A stretch of DNA of 64,000 nucleotides from Otatea glauca (taxonomy: Eukaryota > Streptophyta > Magnoliopsida > Poales > Poaceae): contig CM070720.1 in assembly GCA_036346275.1 (NCBI GenBank), positions 12,253,278 through 12,317,277 of the forward strand, read 5' to 3'. Each line of letters starts with the position of its first letter. Positions within the stretch are counted from its first letter, which is position 1. The position numbers and the translations under genes are program-made. The notes beneath the pieces were generated by a model. That model saw only the letters and a list, made by a program, of their open reading frames with translations. It was not told the origin of the DNA and made no database searches. Positions 22,561 through 34,617 of the stretch are shown in pieces.

Positions 22561-24272
22561 TTGCTGCTCTTAGGGGTATTCAGGGTCATCTCCAGACTCT
22601 AAGTGCTCCTAAGGCACACACTGCTTCTAGACAGGTTAGAGAGTCGCCTGTTTTTGGGCAGCGTTCAGGACTTGGTTTTCATGTTGTTTCTTCGAGTTTT
22701 AGTCCTGGAGCTGCTCGTGGTCAGTCTTTCCGCCGTCCTCTTAATATTCCTCATTTTTCTCATCGAGGTAGATATAAGCGGCGTGAGGTGTTGTCTAGTA
22801 GGAGTTTTAGGCAGCCTCATTGGGTTGGTCCAGCCTGTGCATCACGGCTGGCCAACCCAGTTTCAGCTCCTAGATCATCTACTAGAGTTGCTACTGATCT
22901 TGTTAGGGTTAAATGTCAGAGAGACACTCGAGTCCAGTCTTCTTCTTTGGCTGGTACTCTGAGGCGTCGTGTGGTTCAGTATTGGGTCCCCAAGTCTTCA
23001 CTCTATCCCAGTACTGAGTCATCTTTCTCTCTTATGTCTTGATCAGGTTTGTCGGATGGGGAAGGGAGATGTTTGGATTGTCGACTCCGGTTGTTCTCGT
23101 CATATGACCGGAGATTCTCGTTGGTTTCTTCCCTAGTCCGAGCCCCCGGTTATGAGTTGATCACTTTTGGGGATGCTTCTTCAGGTAGAGTCATTGCTAA
23201 AGGTACCATCTGCATTAATGACAATTTCATTCTTAAAGATGTTGCCTTAGTGAGTAAGCTGGAATACAATTTGCTTTCTGTTTCTCAGCTTATCGTTGAC
23301 TCTTACGAGGTGAGTTTTAAGAGTAATGCCTGTAGAATCATCGATTCATCAGGAGGGTTAGTTTGCGGGATTTCTAGATATGGGAGAGTCTTTCGTGCTG
23401 ATTTTTCTGCTTCTTCTAGAGACTCTCTCCGTTGTTTGATTGCTTTAGAGTCCCGTGATCTCTCCTTCTGGCATAGGAGACTTGGTCACATTGGATTTGA
23501 TCATTTGACCCGAGTTAGCAGCCACGACCTCATTTATGGTTTGCCTAAACTCAAAATGGTCAAAGACTTAGTTTGCTCTCCTTACCGACATGGCAAGATG
23601 GTTGTTGCTTCTCATCCCCCATTCACTGTTGTGATGACTGATGCACCAGGACATCTTTTACATATGGACACTGTTGGTCCAGCTAGAGTGCAGCCAGTGG
23701 GTGGGAAGTGGTATGTTCTTGTTATTGTTGATGATTTTTCGAGGTACTCTTGGGTGTTTTTTATGTCCTCGAAGGATGAGACTTTTAACCATTTTAGGGG
23801 TTTGGTTCATAGGTTGTGTTTTGAGCTCCCTGGTGCCCTACGAGCTATACGCAGTGGCAATGGCACGGAGTTCAAGAACTCCTATTTTGAGAGTTTCTTT
23901 GTGAAATCTGGTTTAGAGCATCAGTTCTCTTCTCCCTACGTCCCTCAGCAAAATGGCGTAGTGGAAAGCAAGAACATGACCCTGGTAGAGATGGCCAGGA
24001 CGATGCTAGACGAGTACAGCACTCCTAGGAAGTTTTGGGCTGAGGCTATAGCTACTGTTTGTCATGTTTCTAATCGTGTATTCTTGAGAGCACATTTGCA
24101 CCGCACTTTTTACGAGTTGAGGTATGGGCGAAAGCCTAGTGTTTCTCATTTTCGTGTGTTTGGTTGCAAGTGTTTTATTTTGAAGTCTGATAACCTGGAT
24201 AAGTTTGAGTCTCATTCTTCTGATGATATCTTTCTGGGTTATTTGACTTCTTCTTGTAGCTATAGGGTCTAG
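22561..24272 (+). pseudogene. Element C protease and integrase
   Basis: The protease active site DVWIVDSGCSRHMTGDSRW is encoded near 23070-23120 but in a different frame from what follows, so a frameshift separates it from the main frame starting at 23049. The integrase has HRRLGHIGFDH and then CSPYRHGKM. The second zinc cysteine is Tyr (TAC at 23583). The core has HMDTVGP (first Asp), then RSGNGTEFKN where the second catalytic Asp is Gly (GGC at 23856), and NGVVESKN (Glu) 36 residues later, the exact copia spacing. Each change is one transition, so the integrase is inactive by point mutation. The C-terminal GKPSVSHFRVFGCKCF is present. Confidence 0.85.
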
Positions 24273-26224
24273 AATTGCGATGCGCATAGGATCATAGAGA
24301 CCTGTGAGGTGACATTTGATGAGGCTAGCAAAAGAGCTAGACCTGATATTTCAGGCTCTTTTTCTTCCTCCGAGACCATCTTTGTAGAGGATGAGGATGA
24401 TTGAGATGATGGTGTTCCACCTGATCCCGTCCCCTCTACACCTGAGGTGCCTCTTGTTTCCATTTCTGCACCTCAGGAAGGTCAGCCCTTGCCTTCTGAC
24501 TCTCTTGCAGCTAGTGGCTCTGCTCCTACCTCTTCTGTGCATGAGGTAGAGGCCACTACGCTCTCGACCTCCCACCATATTCAAGATTCTCATCCGCTTT
24601 GATCGATCATCGATGATCTGTTTGAGCGGTCACTCGCTCAAAATCAGTTTTGACCAGTTTTTGCCTTCACTCTGCCTTTGTTGCCTCGTTTGTGCCGAAG
24701 GATGTGACTCATGCATTATCTGACGAGTCTTGGACTAATTCTACGCATGAGGAACTTGAAAACTTCGAGAGGAACAAAGTTTGGCAGCTTGTAGAATGTC
24801 CATCTGGTCATAATGTCATTGGGACCAAGTGGGTGTTCAAAAACAAGCAGAGTGAGGATGGGGTTGTCATTCGCAACAAGGCTAGGCTAGTTGCACAGGG
24901 TTTTTCTCAGGTTGAGGGTCTTGACTTTGAGGAGACTTTTGCCCCTGTAGCTAGACTAAAGGCTATTAGGATCCTGCTTGCATTCTCTGCATCCTGGGGC
25001 TTCAAGCTCAATCAAATGGACGTCAAGAGTGCATTCCTCAATGGCTATATTGAGGAAGAGGTTTATGTCAAACAACCTCCAGGATTTGAGAACTCCAAGT
25101 TTTCGAGTCATGTATACAAGCTTTCCAAAGCTCTGTATGGACTCAAGCAGGCCCCCAAAACATGGTATGAGAGGCTCAAGTCTTATCTTCTTAGCCATGA
25201 CTTCAAAATGGGCGTAGTAGACAAGACTCTGGTCATCAGACACCATGAGTCACATTTTCTTCTCGTCCAGATTTATGTGGACGATATCATTTTTGATGGC
25301 TCATCTCACTCGCTTGTGTCTCAGTTTTCTGAGGTGATGAGCACAGAGTTTGAGATGAGTATGATGGGCGAGTTGAGCTACTTTCTTGGCTTCCAAATCA
25401 AGCAGACTCGGGAGGGTACTTTCTTGCATCAAGGCAAGTATACCCGTGACCTCCTAAGGCATTTCGATATGTCTGACGGAAAACCGGTGATGACTCTTAT
25501 GGCCACCACTGCTGTCCTCGAGCGCGATGAGGATGGTGAGCCTGCTAATCAAAAGGAGTTTCGGAGTATGATCGGCTCCCTCTTGTACCTCACTGCCTCG
25601 AGGCCGGACATACATTTTGCTGTGTGTCTGTGTGCTCGATTTCAGGCCTCTCCTCACGCCTCTCACCGCCAGGCGGTCAAGCGCATCTTCAGGTACCTTC
25701 GTGCTACCACTGATTATGGTATTTGATACTCTTCTTCTTCTTGTCTGTCCCTTCGAGCCTTTTTCGATGCCGACTTTGCTGGCTGTAGGATAGATAGGAA
25801 GAGCACTTTTGGCACTTGCCAATTCATTGGCACTTCTCTTATTTCTTGGTCGTCTAGGAAGCAGTCCGGTGTTGCACAGTCCACCGTTGAGGCTGAGTAT
25901 GTTGCTGCAGCCAGTTGTTGTAGCCAGGTGCTCTAATGAGATCGACCTTGCGGGACTTTGGGTTAGAGATAGAGAGTGTGCCACTTTTCTATGACAACAC
26001 TTCTGCTATTTACATTGCTAAAAACTTAGTACAACATTCCTGGACCAAGCACATTGATATTAGATATCACTCCTTAGAGACCATGTGGAGAAGGGTGATA
26101 TCGTGCTTCAGTTCGTAGAGAGTGATCTTCAGTTAGCTGATATCTTTACCAAGCCTTTGGATAGCTCCAGATTTATTGCCTTGAGGAGTGAGCTTAGAGT
26201 GGTGAGCCCTTACGACCTATCGTG
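24273..26224 (+). pseudogene. Element C reverse transcriptase and RNase H
   Basis: After a stop-ridden acidic linker (24273-24650) the reverse transcriptase reads without a stop to 25726. It contains WVFKNKQSEDGVVIRNKARL, FEETFAPVARLKAIR, QMDVKSAFLNGYIEEEVYV, ALYGLKQAPKTWYERLKSYL, the catalytic IYVDDIIF near 25275 and SYFLGFQIKQ. RNase H continues after a stop at 25725 with FFDADFAGC, STVEAEYVAAASCC and, past another stop at 25935, HIDIRYH and LADIFTKPLD (about 26140). Length and order are normal for copia. The reverse transcriptase itself looks nearly intact. Confidence 0.85.
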
Positions 26225-28090
26225 AGGGAGAGCTGATTTGTATATTATGTATAATATGTTTTCTTCCAGCTTTGCTTTGCTTTTCTTTGTGTTTCTTCTG
26301 GGTGATATTGGGCTTGTTTTCCTAAGTTGAGTTCACTCACTTAGACTTCTGGCATGTTTTGCATGGACCTCTTATCTTGTGCTTTAGGTTGCTATCATGC
26401 GTGATTAGCTGTTCTCTCTTCTCTCTAGGTTGAGTTCTCTTACAGTCTTATAAGTCTAGCAGGTGTTGGGCCTCCTGGGTAGACAGGGTCTGTGTGCACT
26501 CCATAGTTGAGATCTAGAGTCAACTTCCTTGTGTCAGTCACTGGGGAAGATAAGAGTGAGTCTGAGCCATAGTCTCTTCTATCTTTTCTATGCTCTATAG
26601 CCATCCAGTTTTGCAGTTTCTCGACTTCTTCTCCTTATTCTGTTTTTCTGGTTGTTATTGAGTTCATTTGGGTTTTCTTTATGCCTAATCTTGATAATAA
26701 CTCGACTTTAACCAGATTTGAGCTTAAAATTGATTCATTTGTTGAGGGAGAGTTTGGGAATCTGTTCATGCATTGCATTTAGACTGCATTTCTGTTTTAT
26801 GAGCCTTGTCTATTATGCAATTGACTCAATCTTCCTGAAATACATCATGCTATATCTTTTGAAGAAAATCACTAGCTTAGATATGTCCAAGTCCATTTAT
26901 CATGCTAAGCTTATTAAAATCTGAAAAATTTGAAAGCCTTACAAGAAAACTTGATGAAACATGTTGCTTTTACTTACTAAGTTTCTTCTTTAGCGGTTTT
27001 TACCATGAATTGTGAAATTTTGGATTTCTTTAGAGTCCCTATAGCAACTTGGGTGAAATTTGTTTGATCCATATTTGAGTCCTTCAGAATTGCTCATATG
27101 TGCTAAATTGAAAATATTTTTTTTTGACTTTTTTGTGCAAAATTGATCTCAACACTTTATATTCACGAGACTGCTTCCCATTGTAATTGGGATGAACTTG
27201 GAATATATTGTGTATGACCAAGATCATTCTCTTAAGAGTTACTCTTGAGATGATCGAAAATGGCTTGAGTCAATAAATAAAATAAAAAAATACAAATATC
27301 AAACACATAAGTAGGTTAAGAATGCAAATAATGTCAAACATTGGCACCCTGCTATGTTTTTCAAAGTCTTAAAGAAAATTTGCATAAATTGAAAAATGAG
27401 TTTGAAGGACCTTATATGCACTTCAAAATTCCCCAAACTGTTGAGTAGGTTGAACTCTAGGTTTTTATTTGATTCTTGAGTGGTTTTGCTTCTAACTTTG
27501 AAACTTTGCTAAGTTTAGCACTTGTCAAATCATGCTAAAATAAAATATTGTAAACTAAGCTTTTTCATAAAATGTATTGGTCTTGGACATGTCTTAGTTT
27601 AGTCATATTCTGAAATTGACAAGCTTGGTGTAATATCTTTCCATTTTGATCAATTGGATAATCTTCAAAGCTCTTTAGATTGCATTTCATGCATACATAA
27701 AAAAATTGATGCCTATATTGCCAAAAGGGGGAGAAAACGTAGAAAAGGCATCACTAAAAAGATAAAAATGTGAATGCTTATTTGGTTATTATTATCTTTG
27801 TAAAACTATGCTACTATTTATTTTGGATCATAATGTTATAATCACATTTGACATGTATTGTTGGATTTTAGAGTTTTCTTTTTGTTGAAAACTTGCTCTT
27901 TCTTAAATTAAACTCAAGAAGATTTAGTTTTAGCTCCAAAATCCCTTTTGTCAACTTGGTCATGATCTCAATTCTTATCTTTGGACCAAGTTTGACTTTG
28001 CAACTAAAAATTGCTTTCTTCTTCATCCTCTTCAAACTCAAAACATATGCCTTTTGTTGTGTTTGTCAATATATTCATCAAGGGGGAGAT
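26225..28090 (+). other. Element C 3' non-coding region and polypurine tract
   Basis: About 1.85 kb between pol and the 3' LTR has no frame with a recognisable domain. SIRE-lineage elements may carry an env-like ORF here; I see none. The polypurine tract AAGGGGGAGAT ends at 28090, directly before the LTR; a similar GGGGGAGAAA stretch lies near 27725. Confidence 0.7.
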
Positions 28091-29844
28091 TGAAGGATCA
28101 TGTGGAGGTCTACCTAGATTTGTGATGAGTATTTGACTAAATTTGAGCTTGGGTTGCTCTTGTTTGAGTTTGATTTGAATTGGATTTTCAAATAGAAGCA
28201 ATTTGAGGTCTTCGTTGTTTTCCCGGTGCTACTGGCCATGGTAGCGCGGTGCTACCGGGCGAACTGTAGCACCGGACCCGAGCGCGGTGTGGAAATTCCA
28301 GAGAAGGGTGTTCTCTGATGTTTGTGCAGTGGAATGAACAAAGATGAATTTGAAAGTATGGATTTTGATGAATTTCTTGCATATCTTTGTGGGCACTGCT
28401 ATGTGAGGAGTTTCCTTGTTTTTGATGGTTGCAGGTCGACGATGACCGGGACTAGGCGAGGAGCGTCGGAGGTCCAAACGGTCGGGGATCGTCGGAAGTT
28501 AATCGGAGACGGAGTCGTGGCAAGCCCTGAAGATAAGGAACGGATTAGATGCTAGCTAGACGCTTCGTGGATCAATGAGGACCATTGGATCTTGGTCTAG
28601 TTGATAAGTTAGCGGGTCTAGTTTGTGTGCTTTGAGAACCGTGCAAGAAAACCCATTATGTGTTGTGGGTTTTGGGTGAACCTTTGCATGGTTGGTTGAG
28701 CAGGTAAATCCTAGCCCTTGATGGATGCTCTAGGGTTTAGAGGCTCATCTAAGGGTGGTAGGTGGCCCAAGAGTTGTATAAATAGGGGTGGAGGGGTAGC
28801 CTTCCCCCCTTAAAGTTTTGAGTTGCTCCTTTGCGCTTTGCCCACATCAAGTGAGGCTTTGTAAACCTTCCATCCATAAAATAGAAAAATTTTCTTTACC
28901 TTATTGTGAATTTAAATTGCGCATTTACATTATGTCTTTACTTTACGTAATTTAAATTCAGCATTTACTTTCCCGTATTTACATTCTCGCAATTTATTTT
29001 CTCGCAATTTGGATTTGCATCCCCTCCTTCTAAATGCTGTTGTTCTAAGATGTCTTAAGGGTGTTTATATGGTTTTACACTTCTCTTTCACCCTAGGATA
29101 GACTAAAGATCAAGTTTTCTATCAAGTTATCATTCAGTCCAGAACTTGTTCTTTGCGCAGCAGTCAGTGTTTGATCTTTAGAAAAATATAGAAAAATCAT
29201 TTGTGAGTGATTCTTATTGTAGTAGGTCCATGACGCATATATCCATCTCTAGAAAAATTTGTGAGTCCACTGGTTGCACTGTTTGAGCGCTATGAAGTGA
29301 AAACCAAGCCTCAAATTTTCTGATCGAAGTTCCTGACTGTCTGTAATACTTGATTTTTTATGTCTATTATACAAAGCTTTTTAATGTGATTTTTGGTGGA
29401 CTATTTTATGACTCAACTCCTCATAGGAAAAAAATTACCAAAAATTTTCGAACAACAAAAACTCACCAATCACTTACGCCAATTGAGGACAATTCCTGAA
29501 AAATCTGCTTTTTCTTTTCTGAAAAGAGACTTTGTTGTTTTTAGCTTTATCTCTTTTAGAAAAGAAGTCTTTGAATTGATTCCTTTTTGTTTGGACACTT
29601 GACCACCAGGATTGTGATTAAAACATCTCTAACATAGTTAATGATTCTCAACCATGTAAGCTAGGGGTACACATAGTTGTCTAGTTGTTCGGGTTTGGAG
29701 GGTGTGCGAATCTAAGAAGCACCAGTTTGAACGAAATCTTTGGGTATTTTAGATTTTTATTGTAAGATTGTTTGTAGTACTTTGAGTGGGGGAAAATTTT
29801 ATTTGGGATCATTCACCCCCTCTGATCGCCATTTCGTTCCTTCA
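28091..29844 (+). repeat. Element C 3' LTR
   Basis: It starts TGAAGGATCATGTGGAGG and ends GTTCCTTCA. The TATA box is at 28777-28783. The terminal TGAAGG/CCTTCA inverted repeat is intact, so the right edge of C is a genuine integration end. Confidence 0.9.
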
Positions 29845-29945
29845 ATCTGTCTTGTTTCCAAATATCTTGATCAGTTATCCTAATCGTATCTTGTCGACTC
29901 TGGACTACTGATTTTAACCATACTTGCCAAATCTTGGTGCAAACA
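29845..29945 (-). repeat. Element B 3' LTR remnant
   Basis: It matches the last 101 bp (plus-strand reading) of the LTR at 40133-40766 and ends GGTGCAAACA, followed by the minus-strand polypurine tract CCCAAAAATGTGGGGCATA (29946-29964). The break is exactly at the terminus of element C. Confidence 0.85.
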
Positions 29946-30148
29946 TATGCCCCACATTTTTGGGAGATTAATTTGTTTATCTTCCAAAAATCTCAATCAT
30001 CGGCTTTGCACAATGTCGCCTTTTGGGGAAATCTCTGCAGTAACTATTGCTTTAATGGCGTCGTAAAAATCTCGATGCGCACATCGTGGTTTTAACTGTT
30101 CGTGCCCCTCGATATCCACCTTCCCGTCTCTTAATATTTTTACCGTGC

Positions 30149-30155
30149 TATAAAA
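30149..30155 (+). promoter_or_regulatory. TATA box of the antisense gene in element B
   Basis: GTGCTATAAAATGCGCC stands 137 bp before the ATG at 30286 and matches the element A copy. It directs transcription away from the 3' LTR toward the end of pol. Confidence 0.65.
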
Positions 30156-30285
30156 TGCGCCCCCCACACCATCATTTTCACGCGCTCGAGCTCTCCAGGC
30201 CATCGTAGTCGGCTTTTGAACCTTTGAACCTCACAAGTTTTCAGAGAAGTGCCTCAGCTCAATCATCCTTTTTAGATCGGCTGCA

Positions 30286-33142
30286 ATGGACCTAAGTCAG
30301 GTACTCATCCCGATCCCACATAGCACTGACCAATATTTCTTGGAACCCTTAGGAAAGTTAGATGTTAACACCATTACGAACCAAGAAATTCCTCACCTTC
30401 CATTGTCGGCTTCTGGACATAATATAGAAGGGTAGAATGACAGCTTCATGACTTGGCCGAAAGCTCTTAAAGGGTGGAGAAATTCGTTTATTAGAGTGGC
30501 AGCCCAGAAGAGGGAGTCATGGGAGAGATTGGGTATAGCCGAATGTATCCAACTTTCTTTAACCGATCTAGAAGCCAATGAGCCCCTAGTGGCCACGGCC
30601 TGTTATTTCTAGTCAGACTACTTCAATGACTTCTTGTTTTGCATTGGTCCCGTCGGCCCAACTCTTTTGGACGTAGCTCAACTGTGCTGCGTTAGGCCAG
30701 ATGGCAAGGAAATATCGGCTTTTAGTGTTAAGCCCAGATATAAACTTATCAGATCAAAGGGTGAAGGATGGGCCAAGTATATCGGTAATAATAATAAATT
30801 TAATGGGCCTGTATCGGATGAAGAACACGTTGCCTTCCTTAACCTTTGGCTAGATCGCTTCTTATTCTGTGGTGCATTTCTTGGGCCGACTCAGGTTTAT
30901 CAAGTCATAGCAGAACAGCTTATTGAAGGCCGTTAGCTGGCTCTAGACAAAACTTTGCTCGGTGCCGTATATCAAATGCTGTATATAATATGGAGTCGGC
31001 TTTTCACTGGTTTTGAACATTTTACCGTTGGCAAGGAAGGAGGGCCGATGTGGTTTGTGCAGATTTGGCTGTACTGCTTGTTTAGCCGTTCTTTCAACTT
31101 GAATTTAGTTGATGGGGCTCCATTCCCAAGGGATGATACTTCAAAGGGCGCACCTTTCCAGTTCAGACAATGCTGATCTTTTGGTGAAAGATTTATGATG
31201 TGCTCTAGTAATGAGACAAGAATCACCCCCATCGGCTGTAGAAAATACTTGGCATTTTTCCTGCAACTTATAATGAAGACTTCAAGCAACAAGACTTCTT
31301 TAGTTATAATTCTACAGCCGATTTCTCTTGGCCTTCTTTTTTACATTTGGAAGCCGATAGCTCTTTAATGCCAAAAGAGACCTTAGATTTATACAAGCTC
31401 TTTGTTTCTCCGTGCGTTCTGCATGTCGGCCTTCACACCAGAAATAGGACATTCCAACCATCATATGAATTCTATCATCCGTCGATTTATGCGAGAAAGT
31501 TGAGCTTTGGCCAAGTGATTCCAATTCTGCTACTTCTCGATCGACTACAACCTAGAGCTAGGGTCCGGAATGCTGCTGCGGCCAAACTGGTTTTAGAAAT
31601 AGCTGATGATCTTCAATTTTGTAGTTTTCCCCACTTCTTCCTGAATGCCCGTCGGGTGGGTGGCTTCACGTCATGGTGGACGGCTATTGCAGGGTCATTA
31701 TATATGAAAAAGCCCCCATCAATTATAATCAATGAATTCTTCCCAAACATACCAGAGCCAATGTTAGTGTCTAACAACGACTCTAGCAATGAAGCTAGTT
31801 CGTCAGGTTACACTAACACGAGCATAGTAAATGTAACGGGCAAGGTATCGGCTTTAATCAACTTTATTCCTTATCATCTTCACTTTTACCCAAGATAGTT
31901 TATTGACCGATCTTGTTTATTTGTAGACCAAGGCTACTAGAAAGAAGCCTATTCCTAGACAATCGGGCAGCGGCCAACAAAGCAAATGGCCACATCAATC
32001 GACTGGTCTCACTGGGTACACTTCGGGTACCTTAGGTATTCAAAGTTCGTCGCTGTCAGAAACGAAGAAAAAACAGCAACCTAGTAAGCATATTCTAACC
32101 GACTATCACCTTTCCCATACTCTTTCTGGTTACTAACTCGTAGCCGATTATTTTAGAAAAGAAGAAGACAAAGTACGCCAAAGCTCCTGCTAAAAGGGGC
32201 CCGAAACCCTAAGAACAGAGTGGCGAGAGTTCCGCACATGCATCGGCTACTACAGGGGTAAGTTATTTCTTTCCTAGGTTACATAATGAAGACTGTTATG
32301 TTATCAGTTCTAATCTTTTAAAACCATTTCTTAGAGCCAACCGCATCGGTGCAAGTGGCAAATATTTTAGACGATTTGCCCGGTGCTTCTATGGAAGCTC
32401 CACTTCCTTCTTCCTGGCCGACACCATCGGCGTTAACAGTTGCTGTAGTACCAGAACCACAGACGACTATGATGCGAAGATCAGAAAAATTCTTGAAGTG
32501 TCGAAAGAGGCGTCGGCTGCAGTGACTTCAGCTCCAGGGGTGCAAGAGCATCTTGTCAAGCTTTTTGACCTTGTGATGAAGCCATAATCAGAAATCTTGA
32601 ACAACCAACCGATACGGGATGCCATGGAAGTCGTAGAAGCCGATCTGCCCCCAGAGGCAATGGAAGCGCTCTTGAATGTCTACCACTTGGATGGAAAAAA
32701 GTACAAGTAGAGGCAACCCAAGCGAGAATCGCCCAACACGAAGCCCAAGAAGTCGATCAAAAACTCTTAGATGAGCTGGTTGTTGATGCTAAAGCGAAGA
32801 AGCAAAAATTTGATGCTGATGCTCAATTTCTCAAGGCTAACAAAGAATCTATCTCGAAGCTTGAGGCGACAAAGAAATTCCTTCTGGAAGAGTTGGCAAA
32901 GACTGAAAAGCAACTCCTAGAAAGCCAACAATCCATGGAGAAGACTTCATCGGCAATCAAAGAATAACAACTTGGCATCACCATAGCCATGGTCAATGTG
33001 AAGAAACAATCGACCAAGGTGATCCCTGTGCCAGGAAATCCTAAAGAGCGCATAATTGATGAAGTGCAAGATGCTATCGCCAAAGCTGCGGGCGCCCTAC
33101 CGGCTCTAGGTGCAAGACTCCATCGCTCTGGCTTGCAGTGTT
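30286..33142 (+). pseudogene. Antisense plant-mobile-domain gene of element B, with likely introns and coiled-coil tail
   Basis: The ATG gives MDLSQVLIPIPHSTDQYFLE. The frame has in-frame TAG stops at 30433 and 30610, at the first of which A has TGG (Trp). The PMD region spans roughly 30286-31900 in several frames: GPTLLDVAQLCCVRPDGK, SDEEHVAFLNLWLDRFLFC, then LYKLFVSPCVLHVGLHTRNR, FYHPSIYARKLSFGQVIPI and FTSWWTAIAGSLY. From 31900 on, coding pieces alternate with AT-rich stretches bounded by GTAAG... and ...TTAG, suggesting introns (for example near 32083-32155 and 32260-32335). The tail (about 32760-32967) is a charged coiled coil with SKLEATKKFLLEELAKTEKQ, and the gene ends near 33142. It is tail-to-tail with pol. 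The role in the element is not known. Confidence 0.65.
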
Positions 33143-33239
33143 AATTGTAATGAAAAACTTGAAGATGTTGGGCTCTTGAAACTACTTTTGTAATATTTCC
33201 GTGATCGGTTGTTTAATCGATTATATTTTGTTTTTCGTT

Positions 33240-34420
33240 TATGCTCGTGCTGAATCACTTTGGTTTCCATGACGGTCCTTTTCCTCCGTCGGCTAAGACC
33301 TATCCACACACGAGGGTAGTATTTTTTCAAGTATTTCCCGTTGATTGCTTTAGGCAAAACAAACCCTTCTAGAGTCTCAAGTTTGTATGAGTTTCCATCA
33401 ACAAGCCGATTTATTCTATACGGCCCTTCCCATGTAGCTGACCATTTCCCAAATCGATTATCCTATGACCCAACGGGTAGTATAGTCTTCCATACCAAAT
33501 CGGTTTCGTTAAATGATTTGAGCATGACTTTTTTGTTGTATGCCCTAGCCACTCTCAACTTATTTTTCTTAAGCCGATCTAGTATAGTTAGACGTATCTC
33601 AACCAAGTCATCTAGGTTGTCGACCATCAACCCTTTGTAATATTGAGTAGACAACTCATTCTGTTTGGCCACACAAATAGAATCAATGTTAATTTCTATG
33701 GGCAAAACGGCTTCCTGGCCATAAACTAGCTAATAAGGCAAAAGTTTAGTAGATCCATGGTATGCTAGCCGATAGGCCCATAATGACTCGGATAATATTG
33801 AATGCCAATTCCTAGGCTTCTCTTCAATTTTGCGTTTAATTAACTTGATCAATGTTTTGTTGGACGACTCGGCTTGTCCATTAGCTTGAGCGTAATATGG
33901 CGACGAATTTAGTAGCTTGATTCCCAAGACCTTTGCATAATTCCAAAATTCATTAGACATAAACATAGTACCTTGATCGGTCGTGATCTTCTGTTGTATT
34001 CCAACCCGATAGATAATGTGCTCATTAACAAACCCGATAGCTTCGACACTTGTTACTCTTTTGAGGGGTATAGCCTCAACCCATTTAGAGAAATAATCGG
34101 TCGCAGCCAAAATGAACTTATGGCGTTTACTTGAAGCAGGAAATATTTGTCCGATTACATCTATTCCCCATCCTCTGAATGGCCATGGTTTGATAATCGG
34201 ATGCAAAGCCGATGTTGGTGCTAGCTGCACGTTGCCAAATTTTTGACAAGTCTGACACCTTTTGTAATATCGAAGGCAATCTTCCAAGATTGTTGGCCAG
34301 AAATACCCTGTTCATTTAAGCATCCACTTCATCTTATGAGCCGATTGATGGGATCCGCAGATATCTTCATGCATTTCACCCATTGCCACCTTGGCTTCTT
34401 CGGCTCAAAGGCATCTTAGC
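33240..34420 (-). pseudogene. Element B integrase
   Basis: Integrase inserts the DNA copy. The zinc-binding part ends with YYKRCQTCQKFG. The core is open from 34287 to 33730, with GWGIDVIGQ (first Asp), TTDQGTMFMSNEF (second Asp) and ANGQAESSNK (Glu) 36 residues on, i.e. the DD35E spacing. The conserved SLWAYRLAYHGSTK follows. The C-terminal part continues in another frame at 33705-33463 (LDRLKKNKLRVARAYNKKV, DLVWKTILPVGS) and 33357-33290 (INGKYLKKYYPRVW), where pol ends. The catalytic core is the best-preserved piece of B. Confidence 0.85.
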
Positions 34421-34617
34421 AACAAACCTTCTAATGTTTGATAGTACAGAACCTCGTCTAAGACAACGTACTTTAATGCTAGTTGCCTAGCTTTGCGTTC
34501 TGTTGTTTTAGATGGATCAATCAGGTATTCTGTTATTCGTGTTCTCTAGTCGACGATATTGACAAACATTACTGCTTTATCAACCAGTTCTGGTATCTGG
34601 CATTGACTGAAGTCCTT

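Larger units (their letters stand above)
18368..29844 (+). mobile_element. Element C: SIRE/Maximus-like Ty1-copia retrotransposon
   Basis: An 11.5-kb element with LTRs 18368-20201 and 28091-29844, each TGAAGG...CCTTCA. The order tRNA-Met primer site, gag, protease, integrase, reverse transcriptase-RNase H is the copia order. The family is indicated by the long LTRs, the UBN2-type gag and the long coding-poor tract after pol. Every domain is present but broken by frameshifts and by mutated integrase residues, so it is not autonomous. The right LTR ends cleanly and abuts the middle of element B's LTR, implying insertion into B. Confidence 0.88.

Noticed and set aside
26718..26924. 68-codon frame after pol of element C, considered as an env-like gene
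   Set aside because: Hydrophobic but short, with no signal peptide-plus-anchor layout and no coding continuity in the 1.8-kb tract.
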